This document shows positions 44,711 to 53,766 of a stretch of DNA of 64,000 nt, in pieces. Made by a program: the position numbers and the translations under genes. How positions within the stretch are numbered: position 1 is the first letter of the stretch; each line of letters begins with the position of its first letter. Source of the DNA: Nostoc sp. NMS7 (GTDB taxonomy: Bacteria; Cyanobacteriota; Cyanobacteriia; Cyanobacteriales; Nostocaceae); the NCBI RefSeq assembly GCF_017115085.1, contig NZ_JABXKJ010000172.1:1-64000 (forward strand), read 5' to 3'. Under the pieces are notes generated by a model. That model was not told the origin of the DNA. It was given only the letters and a program-made list of their open reading frames with translations, and did not search any database.

Positions 44711-45466
44711 TTAGACTTTTTGAAGCTGAAGGTTCTTTTGGAACAGTTCTTGAACGTTTTTCCAAGCATCGGCAGCAGCTTCGGCATTGTAGCTGGCGCG
44801 ATGGTTGCAGAAAAAGCCATGTCCGGCTCCAGAATAGCGGAAAATAGCATGGGGAATCTGATTTTTCTTTAATTCAGCCTCAATCTGTTCTGTTTGCTCC
44901 AAAGGGATTCCCTGATCATCAAGACCAAAGAAGGCGTAAATGGGGCCTTTAATATCGGGAGTGCGGGTGATAGTTGGTTCTCCACCGCCGGGAGTTGAGT
45001 TGGGAATACCGCCACCATAGAAGGAAGCTGTAACTTTAATATCTGGTAAAGTCGCAGCTAGATAAACGACGTGACCACCAAAGCAGAAACCAATAGAGCC
45101 GATCGCATCTCCTTGCACATTTGGTAAGGTTCTTAAATAGGCGATCGCAGCTTTAATATCACTTAATATTTCATCTGCTGTTGTCTGCTCCTTATAGCCT
45201 CTTCCTTGCTGAACATCTTCAGGAGTGTATCCACCCTCAAAACCAGGGGCGGTGCGTTGAAATAGAGTCGGAGCGATCGCCACATACCCGTCTTTGGCGA
45301 ACTTCTCAGCAACTTCCCGAATGTGAATGTTGACGCCAAAAATTTCCTGAATCACGATAACGGCTGGGAATGTTCCCTCTTTTGCTGGTTCAGCTAAATA
45401 AGCATCAATTTGCAAATCTCCGTTAGGCACTTTAACTTTAGCAGTGCGAATTTCTCTGTTTGTCAT
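44711..45466 (-). CDS. Dienelactone hydrolase family protein
   Basis: This 251-residue alpha/beta hydrolase has the nucleophile Cys128 in GSIGFCFGGH, Asp183/184 in FFGLDDQGIP and His216 in GAGHGFFCN, the Cys-Asp-His triad of dienelactone hydrolases. It hydrolyses lactone-type esters; the physiological substrate in cyanobacteria is not known. It is monocistronic. Confidence 0.9.
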   Translation of the reverse strand: MTNREIRTAKVKVPNGDLQIDAYLAEPAKEGTFPAVIVIQEIFGVNIHIREVAEKFAKDGYVAIAPTLFQRTAPGFEGGYTPEDVQQGRGYKEQTTADEILSDIKAAIAYLRTLPNVQGDAIGSIGFCFGGHVVYLAATLPDIKVTASFYGGGIPNSTPGGGEPTITRTPDIKGPIYAFFGLDDQGIPLEQTEQIEAELKKNQIPHAIFRYSGAGHGFFCNHRASYNAEAAADAWKNVQELFQKNLQLQKV

Positions 45467-45616
45467 CTTAGGGATTAGCCTGCAATTGCTTTGAGGACAC
45501 GATGTTTTATGGTAAGTTTTGTAAATACTACTTAAACTCTACCAATTTGCCGTAGTTTTAAGAATAGTATTTCACAAACAATCGGCAAAGGCAAGTCCTT
45601 TGATTTAGAGATGTAG

Positions 45617-46030
45617 ATGAATATAAAACCATACCAAGAATCTGATGCTGAATCAGTCAGTGCTTTGTGGAATGAGGTGTTTTTTAATAACCCGTCGCAC
45701 AGCAGCCCCAAATTGATAATCAGTCAGAAGCTTGCTGTACAGCCTGAGTTGTTTTTCGTTACTGAGATTAACTCTGTAATTGTAGGCACTATAATGGCAG
45801 GATATGACGGACATCGCGGTTGGCTATACACAGTTGCGGTCAGTCCTCAGTATCAACGGCAGGGTATTGGTAGCAAGCTAGTGCGGCACGCAGAGAGGGT
45901 ATTGATCGCGATGGGATGCCTCAAAATCAATCTCCAAGTTCGGATCTCCAACGCAGAAGTAGTTGAGTTTTATAGAAAACTTGGCTATCTCGTTGAAGAA
46001 CGTATCAGCATGGGAAAGCTTGTCGCATAG
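45617..46030 (+). CDS. GNAT family N-acetyltransferase
   Basis: This 137-residue protein has the acetyl-CoA-binding motif VAVSPQYQRQGIGSKLVRHA near residues 75-94 and the C-terminal YRKLGYLVEERISMGK. It resembles the YpeA subgroup. The substrate is unknown. Confidence 0.88.
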   Translation: MNIKPYQESDAESVSALWNEVFFNNPSHSSPKLIISQKLAVQPELFFVTEINSVIVGTIMAGYDGHRGWLYTVAVSPQYQRQGIGSKLVRHAERVLIAMGCLKINLQVRISNAEVVEFYRKLGYLVEERISMGKLVA

Positions 46031-46130
46031 GTTTTTGGTGAGTTGGAAAAAAACTTTAGAAATACGCCACTATTACTGCAAAAGGTGATTGCACCGTTGC
46101 CAAATTTAACCCAAACTAGGAGAAAAATCT

Positions 46131-46541
46131 ATGAAGCTTGATGCAGTTCATCATATTCAAGTAACCTATCCTTTTGAAGTAGAGGAAGCAATGCTGTTTT
46201 TCTACAGTAAAGTTTTGGGACTGACAGAAATTCCCAGACCTGAAGTGATCAAAAACGATTCAGGAGCGTGGTACAAGTTGGGAGATATTGAATTGCACAT
46301 TAGTACAGAGAAAAACACCAATAACCAAGCATCTAGACGACATTATTGCTTCCAAGTCGATAACTTGAACGCCTTTGAAGAACACCTAAAAGCGCATGGA
46401 GTAGAAATTATTCCCGATCAGCGACCACTCCCAGGATGCGTGCGATTTTTCCTCCGCGATCCTGGTGGGAATCGTATAGAGATCGCAGAGTTCGTTAAGA
46501 GTACTTTTGCACAGCTACAAACAGAGGAGTCGCTATTATAA
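46131..46541 (+). CDS. VOC/glyoxalase-fold protein
   Basis: This 136-residue protein has two beta-alpha-beta-beta-beta modules: HHIQVTYPFEVEEAMLFFYS at the start, and FFLRDPGGNRIEIAEF at the end. His8, His53 or His77, and a C-terminal Glu are possible metal ligands. A lactoylglutathione-lyase-like or dioxygenase-like role is possible. It is 101 nt downstream of the GNAT gene. Confidence 0.85.
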   Translation: MKLDAVHHIQVTYPFEVEEAMLFFYSKVLGLTEIPRPEVIKNDSGAWYKLGDIELHISTEKNTNNQASRRHYCFQVDNLNAFEEHLKAHGVEIIPDQRPLPGCVRFFLRDPGGNRIEIAEFVKSTFAQLQTEESLL

Positions 46542-46682
46542 AGACATTCAGCAACGGTGTCTTAAGCACCAAGATTACTGGAAGTCGCACGCCAGTTGGT
46601 ACTCTGCTTTAAACCTTCTGGCGAGCATATACAAAAGCTTAATTTTATGCTAAAAAACGATTGATTTAGAGGAAAATAACTT

Positions 46683-47705
46683 ATGTCTGATTTAATTAAC
46701 AAACAAATCATCCTCAAAAGTCGTCCAGTCGGCGAACCAAAAGAGAGTGATTTTGCTCTGGTAGAAACACCAACTCCTGAACCGGGTGAAGGCGAAATTC
46801 TTAGCCGTACCATTTATCTATCTCTCGACCCTTACATGCGTGGTCGGATTCGTGCAGGTGAGTCTTATTCTGCACCAGTAGAATTGGGTTCAGTTATTGT
46901 CGGTGGTACAGTCAGCCAAGTAATTAAATCAAATCATCCTCAATTTCAAGTAGGAGATTTTGTTCTTAGCAATAAGGGTTGGCAAACTTATGCTGTATCT
47001 AAGGGCGAGACACTGCGTAAACTTGATCCCACTCAGGCACCTTTATCCTATAGTCTAGGTGTATTGGGTATGCCTGGTCTGACTGCTTATGCTGCTCTGC
47101 TTGATGTTGGTCAACCGAAAGAAGGTGAAACTGTTGTCGTTTCAGCCGCTTCTGGTGCTGTGGGTGCTGTAGTAGGTCAAATTGCCAAAATTAAAGGTGC
47201 GCGAGTAGTGGGAATTGTCGGGAGTGACGATAAGCGGGACTATATAGTTAAGGAATTAGGTTTTGATGTTGGCATTAACCGCAAAACTCAAGAACTTGAT
47301 TCAGCGCTCAAAGCAGCTGCTCCTAATGGCATTGATGTTTACTATGACAATACAGCAGGTGTGATTTTAGAAGCTGTGTTGCAGCATATCAACCTTGGGG
47401 CAAGAATTCCACTAGTAGGTTTGATTTCGGAGTATAACGCCACATCTACTCCACCAGGGCCTAATTTAAGACCACTGCTAGTCAAACGGGCCTTAATTAA
47501 AGGTTTTCTAGTTAGTGATTACCAACATCGGTTTAATGATTTTTTGCATGATGTTTCTGGATGGTTGCAGTCTGGTCAACTCAAGTATAAAGAAGATGTA
47601 GTTATTGGTTTAGAGAACGCTCCTGGGGCATTCATCGGTTTACTTCGAGGTGAGAACTTTGGCAAGCTGATTGTTAAGGTCAATGACGACCCAACAGAAT
47701 CTTAA
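46683..47705 (+). CDS. NADP-dependent oxidoreductase, zinc-less MDR (CurA-like)
   Basis: This 340-residue reductase begins INKQIILKSRPVGEPKESDF and has LSLDPYMRGRI near residue 50, both typical of the leukotriene-B4-dehydrogenase/CurA group. The cofactor motif is VSAASGAVGAVVGQIAK near residue 155. These enzymes reduce alpha,beta-unsaturated aldehydes or ketones with NADPH. No zinc ligands are present, as expected. Confidence 0.9.
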   Translation: MSDLINKQIILKSRPVGEPKESDFALVETPTPEPGEGEILSRTIYLSLDPYMRGRIRAGESYSAPVELGSVIVGGTVSQVIKSNHPQFQVGDFVLSNKGWQTYAVSKGETLRKLDPTQAPLSYSLGVLGMPGLTAYAALLDVGQPKEGETVVVSAASGAVGAVVGQIAKIKGARVVGIVGSDDKRDYIVKELGFDVGINRKTQELDSALKAAAPNGIDVYYDNTAGVILEAVLQHINLGARIPLVGLISEYNATSTPPGPNLRPLLVKRALIKGFLVSDYQHRFNDFLHDVSGWLQSGQLKYKEDVVIGLENAPGAFIGLLRGENFGKLIVKVNDDPTES

Positions 47706-47783
47706 TACTCACGTTCTTTAGGAATACGTTCTGCGAAGCAAACTATTAGCTGGCAGCGTGTAATCCGCAAGCCTAGACAAAAT

Positions 47784-48344
47784 TTAATCAGATTTTTTCC
47801 CATCGGATACCATTTGTGAGAGAATATAGGCGGCGAAATCTAGTAACTGATCTAGCAAAAAGCCAATGATACCGATATAGAGGATTACTTGGATTATGTA
47901 ATCGGTATTGCCAGCTTTATAAGCATCCCAGAGGGTAAAGCCAAGTCCTTTTGGTCCGGTTAACATTTCTGTAGCAATAACTATAAACCAAGCTACCCAA
48001 ATGCTAACTTTCAAGGCATGAAATATATGAAATATCGCTACTCGAAAGTTATTCTTCTGTCTATGAAAATGTTGCATACCTATTGCTGTATTAATAATCA
48101 TCGTCCAGAGAGTTCCCAAAAAAACTACTATAATAGCAGCCGATTCGCTCTCTTGAAACGCTATTAGGGCAATAGGTAGCAAAGCTATAGGAGGGATACT
48201 ATGTGGGATCTGAAATATCAGCCTAAATAGCTGATAAATCATGCTATTTAGTCCGATGAAATATCCGATGAAACTACCCAAGACAACGGCTGGAATGTAA
48301 CCCACAAATAACCGTTGTAGACTAGCTAAAATGTCTAAAAACAT
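47784..48344 (-). CDS. Truncated ABC permease of the nitrate/sulfonate/taurine type
   Basis: This 186-residue protein matches the BPD transmembrane domain (SLQRLFVGYIPAVVLGSFIG, then VAWFIVIATEMLTGPKGLGF, then LWDAYKAGNTDYI). It is about 70 residues shorter than NrtB/SsuC proteins. The N-terminal helix is absent, and the cytoplasmic EAA loop between NTAIGMQ and ALKVSIW is about 17 residues too short. No ATPase or binding protein is adjacent. I think it is a decaying gene, though it remains open. Confidence 0.6.
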   Translation of the reverse strand: MFLDILASLQRLFVGYIPAVVLGSFIGYFIGLNSMIYQLFRLIFQIPHSIPPIALLPIALIAFQESESAAIIVVFLGTLWTMIINTAIGMQHFHRQKNNFRVAIFHIFHALKVSIWVAWFIVIATEMLTGPKGLGFTLWDAYKAGNTDYIIQVILYIGIIGFLLDQLLDFAAYILSQMVSDGKKSD

Positions 48345-49019
48345 ATTATTTTCTCTGCCTCAGTTCTCATGGAAACATCTGGGAAATACTGCGGCAACAA
48401 CACCAAATAGGAAATAGAAAACTAGATTTAATTCTACTTCTTCTTTGATTACTACAAGATTTTTTATATCTTCTCCTGGTTGACCGTTAATCAAAAAAAC
48501 TTAGGTATTATTACGATGTGTTAGTGGTAGTACAAAGAAGAGGTAAAACTTGGCTTTACTAAACTTTATCAGAAAAATAAATCCTGATTAGCAAATTAAA
48601 TACAATTTCCAAAATTTAATTGAAGATTCTATTAAGTATAAATATCTAAAATTTTTAATCCTAAATAAATAGCATAAATTGTTATTAGCAATACAGATAA
48701 TAATTCAGGACTTACGCACTCAAAACCTGAAACTTTGATCCCCCTAATACCGTTTCACAAAAACCTTGATACAAATACATATCTGTAGAGAAGCGAAATT
48801 TCGCGTCTCTAGAAGATTCATCTGTATCGGTATTAACGTCAAATGGTATAACCGCCCTTAAAAAGGGAGGGATCTTAAAGACCCAACTTTTTAAGGGGAT
48901 TGGGGGATCTATAAATGCGTAAGTCCTATAATTGAAAGAGACAGCAAATTCCAAGGGGTTTTAAACCGCAAGCTTGCTTGCCTAGTTTACCAACGTCGGC
49001 ATCGCAGCATTTCGTTGGT
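48345..49019. other. Intergenic region with a MITE-like element
   Basis: No coding frame is supported. The left half is A/T-rich. The right half is the element 48707-48927. A short frame inside it (48712-48954, minus) begins and ends in the element, so it is not a gene. Confidence 0.6.
48707..48927. mobile_element. MITE-like element with 12-bp terminal inverted repeats
   Basis: AGGACTTACGCA at 48707-48718 is perfectly inverted as TGCGTAAGTCCT at 48916-48927. The element is 221 bp with no transposase. ATAATT occurs one base from the left end and directly at the right end, a possible target duplication. An internal stretch (GAAGCGAAATTTCGC) is palindromic. Confidence 0.75.
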
Positions 49020-49595
49020 TTATTTACCCAGATTCCGCTTCATTTGTTCTAACTCATCTTGGGTTTCCCAGCGCTGAAACTTTTCTTCTAAGTCATCAAA
49101 CCCACCAGAATAACTATTAGTTTGATTCGACCAGCCATTGGTTTCCAAACGCTGCTGAGTTTGCGCTTGAGTACGGGCTGTCTGTGCTTCGGCTGCTTTA
49201 GCTTGCACCTCCTGTCGGCGCTGCTGAATTTTTCGCAGTAGTTCTTGAGATTGGTTAATGCGTTCTTTCAGCCCTTGCATCTGTCCCCAGCGCTGATTTC
49301 CTTCCCGCAACAAGGCTGCTTCTCGCTCACCCGCCGCAGTTGCCAAATCCTCTCTGCCAGCGTTTTCGGCTTTTTGAACACGGATATGCCAACGCTGAAT
49401 TTCTTGAGCGGTGGAGAGAATTTCTTCTTGCGATCGCTTCTGTTGTAATTGTAAGTCTGCGATCAGCTTTAATGTGTCTTCCTCTTGCTCACGCAGCTGT
49501 TCTAGCAGCGCCTCTAACTCCAAATGGGGATTGTTACGCAAGAATTCTTCTAAACGATTTTCTAGAAACCGACTCAAATCATCAAATAAGCCCAC
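49020..49595 (-). CDS. Cyanobacterial coiled-coil protein (TIGR04376-like)
   Basis: This 191-residue protein starts at GTG 49595 (MGLFDDLSRFLENRL), with CTGGAG upstream as ribosome site; a longer frame begins earlier without support. From residue 25 to 150 it is almost continuous coiled coil, rich in Glu, Gln and Arg (LEALLEQLREQEEDTLKLIA). A flexible Asn/Thr/Ser linker follows, then an acidic tail (DDLEEKFQRWE). I match it from memory to TIGR04376, a conserved cyanobacterial family of unknown function. Confidence 0.75.
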   Translation of the reverse strand: MGLFDDLSRFLENRLEEFLRNNPHLELEALLEQLREQEEDTLKLIADLQLQQKRSQEEILSTAQEIQRWHIRVQKAENAGREDLATAAGEREAALLREGNQRWGQMQGLKERINQSQELLRKIQQRRQEVQAKAAEAQTARTQAQTQQRLETNGWSNQTNSYSGGFDDLEEKFQRWETQDELEQMKRNLGK

Positions 49596-49785
49596 TGCTA
49601 GAACTCCAGAGATCGGGTGCGTGACTATTTTATTGTAAATAATTATCGTCGTCGGCGGAATGTAAATTTTAATAGTTCCCGTCAGATGCACTTCTGGGTG
49701 TTAGTTAGATTTAAAAGTTGGGAAGAATGTATTTGGTGAAACTACGCAAGCAACCCTGACTTATAAGATCAGGCTTTAAAAAAGC

Positions 49786-51273
49786 ATGAGTTCTGATTTT
49801 CAACCGCCGCCTAAGAGCTTGTCCATACTAGCTTCTGTAGGAGGAGTCCTTACGGCTGCGATCGCGATCGCAATTTTAAATGTTTGGTCTAAGCAACTTT
49901 CTAAGACTTCTCTAGAAAAACCAAAAATATCAACATCCCAAACTGCTTCAGCCCAATTGCAACAACCAGATAAACCCCAACGCCCTGTCTCTTCTGCTAA
50001 ACAAACTGAAATAATTGCCAGCCTGGATGCGAAATCTCTGGTTTTGCCAGGTAAACCCATCCCTAAAAACCACCTAACAGTAGCTATAATTCCATACATT
50101 GCTCCTGGAGTTGGAAAACTCACCCTAGAGGAAACGAGAACTGCGCGTCAGGCTTGGTTATACTTCCAGCGCAACTGGAACGATGAAACTGGCTTGGTCA
50201 ATTCTGTTGATGGCTTTGCCTCTGTAAGTATGTGGGATCAGACAGCAGCGATCGCAGCTTTAGTTAGTGCTAGAGAACTCAATATCGTCCCGATGGCTGA
50301 ATTTGAAGCCAAAATGAGTAAAATGTTGAAAACACTGGCATCAATGCCCTTATACAAAGGTGAACTACCCAACAAGGTCTACAATGCAAAAACCCTCGTA
50401 CCTGTTAATTATGGTCAACTAGAAAAACGCGAAGAAATTGGTTGGTCAGCAATTGATTTGGGAAGGATGGGAATCTGGTTGAAGATTGTCGGGGCAAAGT
50501 ATCCACAGATGCGATCGCAAACCGCAGCAGTTTGGAAACATTGGCAAGTCAAGCGTCTAACCAAAAATGGTCAAATGTACGGTACTGCCGTTATCAAAGG
50601 CAAAGAACAGTATAACCAAGAAGGTCGCTTGGGTTATGAGAATTATGCTGCCTATGGTCTGAAGCTTTGGGGCTTGGATGTTAAGCAAGCCTTAGATTAT
50701 CAGTCTCATACTGCCTTTGTTGATCTTTACGGAGAGGGAATTCCTTACGATCGCCGCGACTATAAAAACTCTGGAGCTAATAATTACGTTCTTAGCGAAC
50801 CCTATATCTTAGATGGCATTGAAACTGGGTTTCAAGCTTTGCCTAAAACCTATGCTGATCGGATTTTAGCTGCTCAAGCAGCGCGTTATCAAGCCACAAA
50901 ACAATTAACCGCCGTTACCGAAGACAACTTAGATCGCTCTCCATACTTTGTTTACAGCAGCCTGTTTGTCAACGGCAAAGCTTGGGCAACCATTACAGAT
51001 ACCCAACAACAGCACAATGATTTGCGATTTCTCAGTGCCAAAGCTGCGATCGGCTGGCATGTACTTTATAACACTGCCTACACTCAGCAGTTATTTGATT
51101 TTGTCCAAGGCAACCTCAAGTCAAAAGATGGCTGGTACAACGGTTTCTATGAGTCTTTGCATCAGCCGAATAAAACTCTTACCGCCAACAATAATGGCGT
51201 AATTTTGGAGAGCTTGCTGTATAAGCAAGTTGGACAACCGCTTACCGTTTGGGCAGGAGTCACACAATTTTAG
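49786..51273 (+). CDS. DUF3131 domain protein, membrane-anchored
   Basis: This 495-residue protein has a single N-terminal membrane helix (ILASVGGVLTAAIAIAILNV) and a Pro/Gln-rich linker. The DUF3131 domain begins near residue 110 (ARQAWLYFQRNWNDETGLVN, then FASVSMWDQTAAIAALVSA). DUF3131 is an alpha/alpha toroid-like fold resembling glycoside hydrolases. It would face the periplasm. Substrate and partners are unknown. Its TAG stop lies in the first unit of a TTAGATT heptamer repeat. Confidence 0.85.
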   Translation: MSSDFQPPPKSLSILASVGGVLTAAIAIAILNVWSKQLSKTSLEKPKISTSQTASAQLQQPDKPQRPVSSAKQTEIIASLDAKSLVLPGKPIPKNHLTVAIIPYIAPGVGKLTLEETRTARQAWLYFQRNWNDETGLVNSVDGFASVSMWDQTAAIAALVSARELNIVPMAEFEAKMSKMLKTLASMPLYKGELPNKVYNAKTLVPVNYGQLEKREEIGWSAIDLGRMGIWLKIVGAKYPQMRSQTAAVWKHWQVKRLTKNGQMYGTAVIKGKEQYNQEGRLGYENYAAYGLKLWGLDVKQALDYQSHTAFVDLYGEGIPYDRRDYKNSGANNYVLSEPYILDGIETGFQALPKTYADRILAAQAARYQATKQLTAVTEDNLDRSPYFVYSSLFVNGKAWATITDTQQQHNDLRFLSAKAAIGWHVLYNTAYTQQLFDFVQGNLKSKDGWYNGFYESLHQPNKTLTANNNGVILESLLYKQVGQPLTVWAGVTQF

Positions 51274-51297
51274 ATTTTAGATTTTAGATTTTAGATT
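51270..51297. repeat. Heptamer tandem repeat, four copies of TTAGATT
   Basis: Four exact units, the reverse complement of the AATCTAA repeat at 26546. The first unit supplies the TAG stop codon of the DUF3131 gene. A less regular TTTTAGATTTTGGATT run follows near 51436. Confidence 0.85.
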
Positions 51298-51466
51298 CAA
51301 AAGAGCAATCAAGTCACTAGTTCTGTTAAACTGTTCCCCATTTAACTTACATATCTTGGGCGGGCGAGACACCCACCCCACAAGAAATGTACAACTTCAA
51401 ATTATGCAAACTAGATATGGTTTAGCTTATTTAATTTTAGATTTTGGATTTTAGAATTACTCTTTC

Positions 51467-51561
51467 AGGACTTATGCAAAAAAGTTCTGAAGTAGTGGTA
51501 ATTCATGAATTACCACTACGACAAATTAGGTTTTTGAGACAATTAATTTTGTATAAGTCCT
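51467..51561. mobile_element. Short MITE-like element, AGGACTTATGCAAA ends
   Basis: AGGACTTATGCAAAA (from 51467) is inverted as TTTTGTATAAGTCCT (to 51561) with one mismatch. TCTTT lies one base outside each end, a probable target duplication. Inside is a palindrome around GGTAATTCATGAATTACC. The 95-bp element shares its ends with 48707-48927. Confidence 0.75.
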
Positions 51562-51569
51562 GTCTTTGA

Positions 51570-51782
51570 ATGTTTATAACCACCAAAAAGCCTTTATCCC
51601 AAAGAGTAGATAATTGTCCTGTATGTCATATCAGTTTATGTCGTGATCTAAATGCCTCAATAAATATAAAGAATCCTCGGACGCACGATCTAAAAGCTCA
51701 GATTATGTCTTCATTGAAGAGTCTCACCAGAAGCTCACGCTTCCTGAGTACAGGTAAGCGTGAGTACGTCATTCAGCACTAA
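51570..51782 (+). pseudogene. 3' remnant of an IS605-type tnpB gene
   Basis: The frame contains VDNCPVCHISLCRDLNASIN, the decayed zinc finger plus the RD.NA.IN end of TnpB (OrfB). One CxxC pair is lost. The later RTHDLKAQIMSS resembles the usual TnpB C-terminal tail. A hairpin at 51734-51764 follows, as at the right end of IS200/IS605 elements. There is no upstream catalytic part. Confidence 0.65.
51734..51764. repeat. IS605-like right-end hairpin
   Basis: CTCACGCTT and AAGCGTGAG form a perfect 9-bp stem around a 13-nt loop directly behind the tnpB relic. Confidence 0.6.
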
Positions 51783-51903
51783 TCATACTGTAGGTAGATT
51801 CCAAGGAAATCAGAAATATGAAAATATAGTTACAATAGTTACAAATATTAATAATTTCCGATTGTGGATGAAATACTGTGTCGCTGTCCCTGGAGATGGA
51901 AAA

Positions 51904-53118
51904 ATGGTTTTTATGGAAAGTAAGCGCTTGCTCTTCGTTGCTGACTTTCCATCTGTACAACTCGGTAAAGACTTTTCTGATTTAGTCCAAATACCGCCGT
52001 CGCCCCATTGTGAAGTTTGTGTAATTGTTCCAGTTCGCAATGAAGCTGAGACGTTGGCAGCAACCCTTACTGCCCTGCTACATCAAGTTGATCTAGAAGG
52101 ACAGCTTTTAGATCCCAGACGCTACGAAATAATTTTGTTAGCAAATAATTGTAGCGATGATTCAGCAGCTATAGCCCGAACTTTTGCTCAACAACATCCA
52201 GATATAGCACTGCATATAGTTGAAAAAACTCTCCCTCCTGCACAAGCCTATATTGGTCGAGTGCGTCAGATTTTAATGGATGAAGCATACCGCCGTTTGT
52301 CTAGCTTAGGACGCACAAGGGGGGTAATTGCTTCAACTGATGGAGACTCGCAGGTTAGCCCAACTTGGATTGCTGCCAACCTGTACGAAATTAGTTGTGG
52401 TGCTGATGCTGTCGGTGGGCGAATTCTTGTTGAGCAAGCTGGTCGTGCTAATCTACACCCTTACGCCAGAGCTTGCTATCTGCGTGAAGTCGGCTACCGC
52501 TATTTAATTACTGAATTAGAAACTTATCTTGATCCCGACCCCCATGACAGCTTTCCGCGCCATTATCAACATTATGGAGCAAGTTTAGCAGTAACAGCAG
52601 AAATGTATGCACTGGCAGGAGGCTTACCGGCAGTGCGGACTCCTGAAGATGTAGCTTTTTACTGTGCCTTGCAACGGGTAAATGCCCGTTTTCGCCACAG
52701 TTTATTAGTACGGGTAGTAACTTCGGCAAGACAAATCGGACGTACCAATGTTGGTTTAGCAAATCAGCTCAGTCAATGGATAGAAATGGGACAGCAACAG
52801 CAATCATTTCTAGTCGAGCCAGCAGCAGCTATCGAAACTCGTTTTGTTGCACGTCGCCAATTACGAGTGATGTGGTGGTGCGTTCTCAATGGCTATCAGC
52901 CAGATCATAAGAGCGTCGCGTCCTTGGCAGAGATGCTGGGAGTTTCAGTGCAATGGCTTATGCAAAAATTGACCCAACCTTATACATTTGGTCAGTTGTT
53001 TGAACAAGTCGAAGAACGCCAGCAGTCAGAACAAACGTGGGCTTCGCGCTGGAAATTTGTGGAAATCCAACAAGCAATTGGAGATTTGCGCTTGCGTCTT
53101 CAGAGTTTGCGTCAGTAA
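51904..53118 (+). CDS. Glycosyltransferase family 2
   Basis: This 404-residue protein from the ATG at 51904 has GGAG eight nt upstream; the frame opens much earlier without support. The GT-A motifs CVIVPVRNEAETLAATL and IASTDGDSQVSPTWIA (the metal-binding DxD as Asp-Gly-Asp) are clear. No membrane helix is visible. The last 100 residues are helical and may bind partners. It converges on the ACAD/PIG-L/NodS trio, a grouping that recurs in other bacteria in my recollection, so it probably serves the same unknown pathway. Confidence 0.85.
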   Translation: MVFMESKRLLFVADFPSVQLGKDFSDLVQIPPSPHCEVCVIVPVRNEAETLAATLTALLHQVDLEGQLLDPRRYEIILLANNCSDDSAAIARTFAQQHPDIALHIVEKTLPPAQAYIGRVRQILMDEAYRRLSSLGRTRGVIASTDGDSQVSPTWIAANLYEISCGADAVGGRILVEQAGRANLHPYARACYLREVGYRYLITELETYLDPDPHDSFPRHYQHYGASLAVTAEMYALAGGLPAVRTPEDVAFYCALQRVNARFRHSLLVRVVTSARQIGRTNVGLANQLSQWIEMGQQQQSFLVEPAAAIETRFVARRQLRVMWWCVLNGYQPDHKSVASLAEMLGVSVQWLMQKLTQPYTFGQLFEQVEERQQSEQTWASRWKFVEIQQAIGDLRLRLQSLRQ

Positions 53119-53127
53119 TTCTTAAGG

Positions 53128-53160
53128 GGAAGCGTCACCCCAGAGTAGGGTAACGCTTCC
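53128..53160. terminator. Hairpin between GT2 and NodS-like genes
   Basis: GGAAGCGT and ACGCTTCC, extended inward by ACCC/GGGT, form a stem in the 57-nt gap between convergent genes. No long T-run follows, so it may only protect the 3' ends. Confidence 0.4.
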
Positions 53161-53175
53161 AAAGTGGTTTATTTC

Positions 53176-53766
53176 TCAGACTCGCTCGAATAAATCAAGT
53201 CGATATTCTTCCTCGCGTTGACCTTTTAAATGCCGCAGTTTATTTGAGGGCAACTCCAAAAACGAGTCGTGAACTTCATCCCCAGTTAAAGGATAATCAC
53301 AGGCATAGAGTGTCCAATGAACTAAAAGTAAATGTCCTCCTAGTTCTAGGTGTTCTAAAATGCACTGTTGGGATTTTTTCAAATCTTCCCAGCTCCAGTA
53401 ATAGCCAACTTCCGAGACTAGGGTCAAATCAAACATCTCATCAGGATATTCCTCTGGGACACACATAATCTGGAAGTTGACATTGGAGAGATGCTGACAG
53501 CGCTCTTTTGCTCTATCCTGCGCCAGTTTTGATATATCAACTGAGAATAGTTTGTCACAACGCGCTTGTAACTTTTCAGTTAAAACGCCAATGGAACCAC
53601 CGATTTCAAAAGCAGACCGATAGCGCTCTTTGGGTAAAGCTGCGATCGTGGCCGCATATTTGTTAGCTTCGTATTCGCTTGTCTCAAACTTCCACGGGTC
53701 AGGATTTTCGCTGTAGAGTTTATCGAAGTAGCTGGGTGGTAGGGAATTGGATTGTAACGGGTTCAT
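53176..53766 (-). CDS. NodS-like SAM-dependent methyltransferase
   Basis: This 196-residue protein starts MNPLQSNSLPPSYFDKLYSE. The SAM motif I FEIGGSIGVLTEKL lies near residue 52, and the sequence from DKLYSENPDPWKFETSEYE is typical of NodS-type N-methyltransferases. NodS methylates the free amino group of a deacetylated chitooligosaccharide. The PIG-L deacetylase gene is coupled to it by a 4-nt overlap (ATGA), so deacetylation followed by N-methylation of an amino sugar is a reasonable inference. Confidence 0.82.
   Translation of the reverse strand: MNPLQSNSLPPSYFDKLYSENPDPWKFETSEYEANKYAATIAALPKERYRSAFEIGGSIGVLTEKLQARCDKLFSVDISKLAQDRAKERCQHLSNVNFQIMCVPEEYPDEMFDLTLVSEVGYYWSWEDLKKSQQCILEHLELGGHLLLVHWTLYACDYPLTGDEVHDSFLELPSNKLRHLKGQREEEYRLDLFERV

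Noticed and set aside
48712..48954. 80-codon minus-strand frame
   Set aside because: It coincides with the MITE-like element 48707-48927, so it is repeat sequence and not a gene.
49020..49691. Longer 223-residue start for the coiled-coil protein
   Set aside because: The added 32 residues (IYIPPTTIIIYNK) look random. The GTG at 49595 gives the conserved MGLFDDLSRFLE start with a ribosome site.
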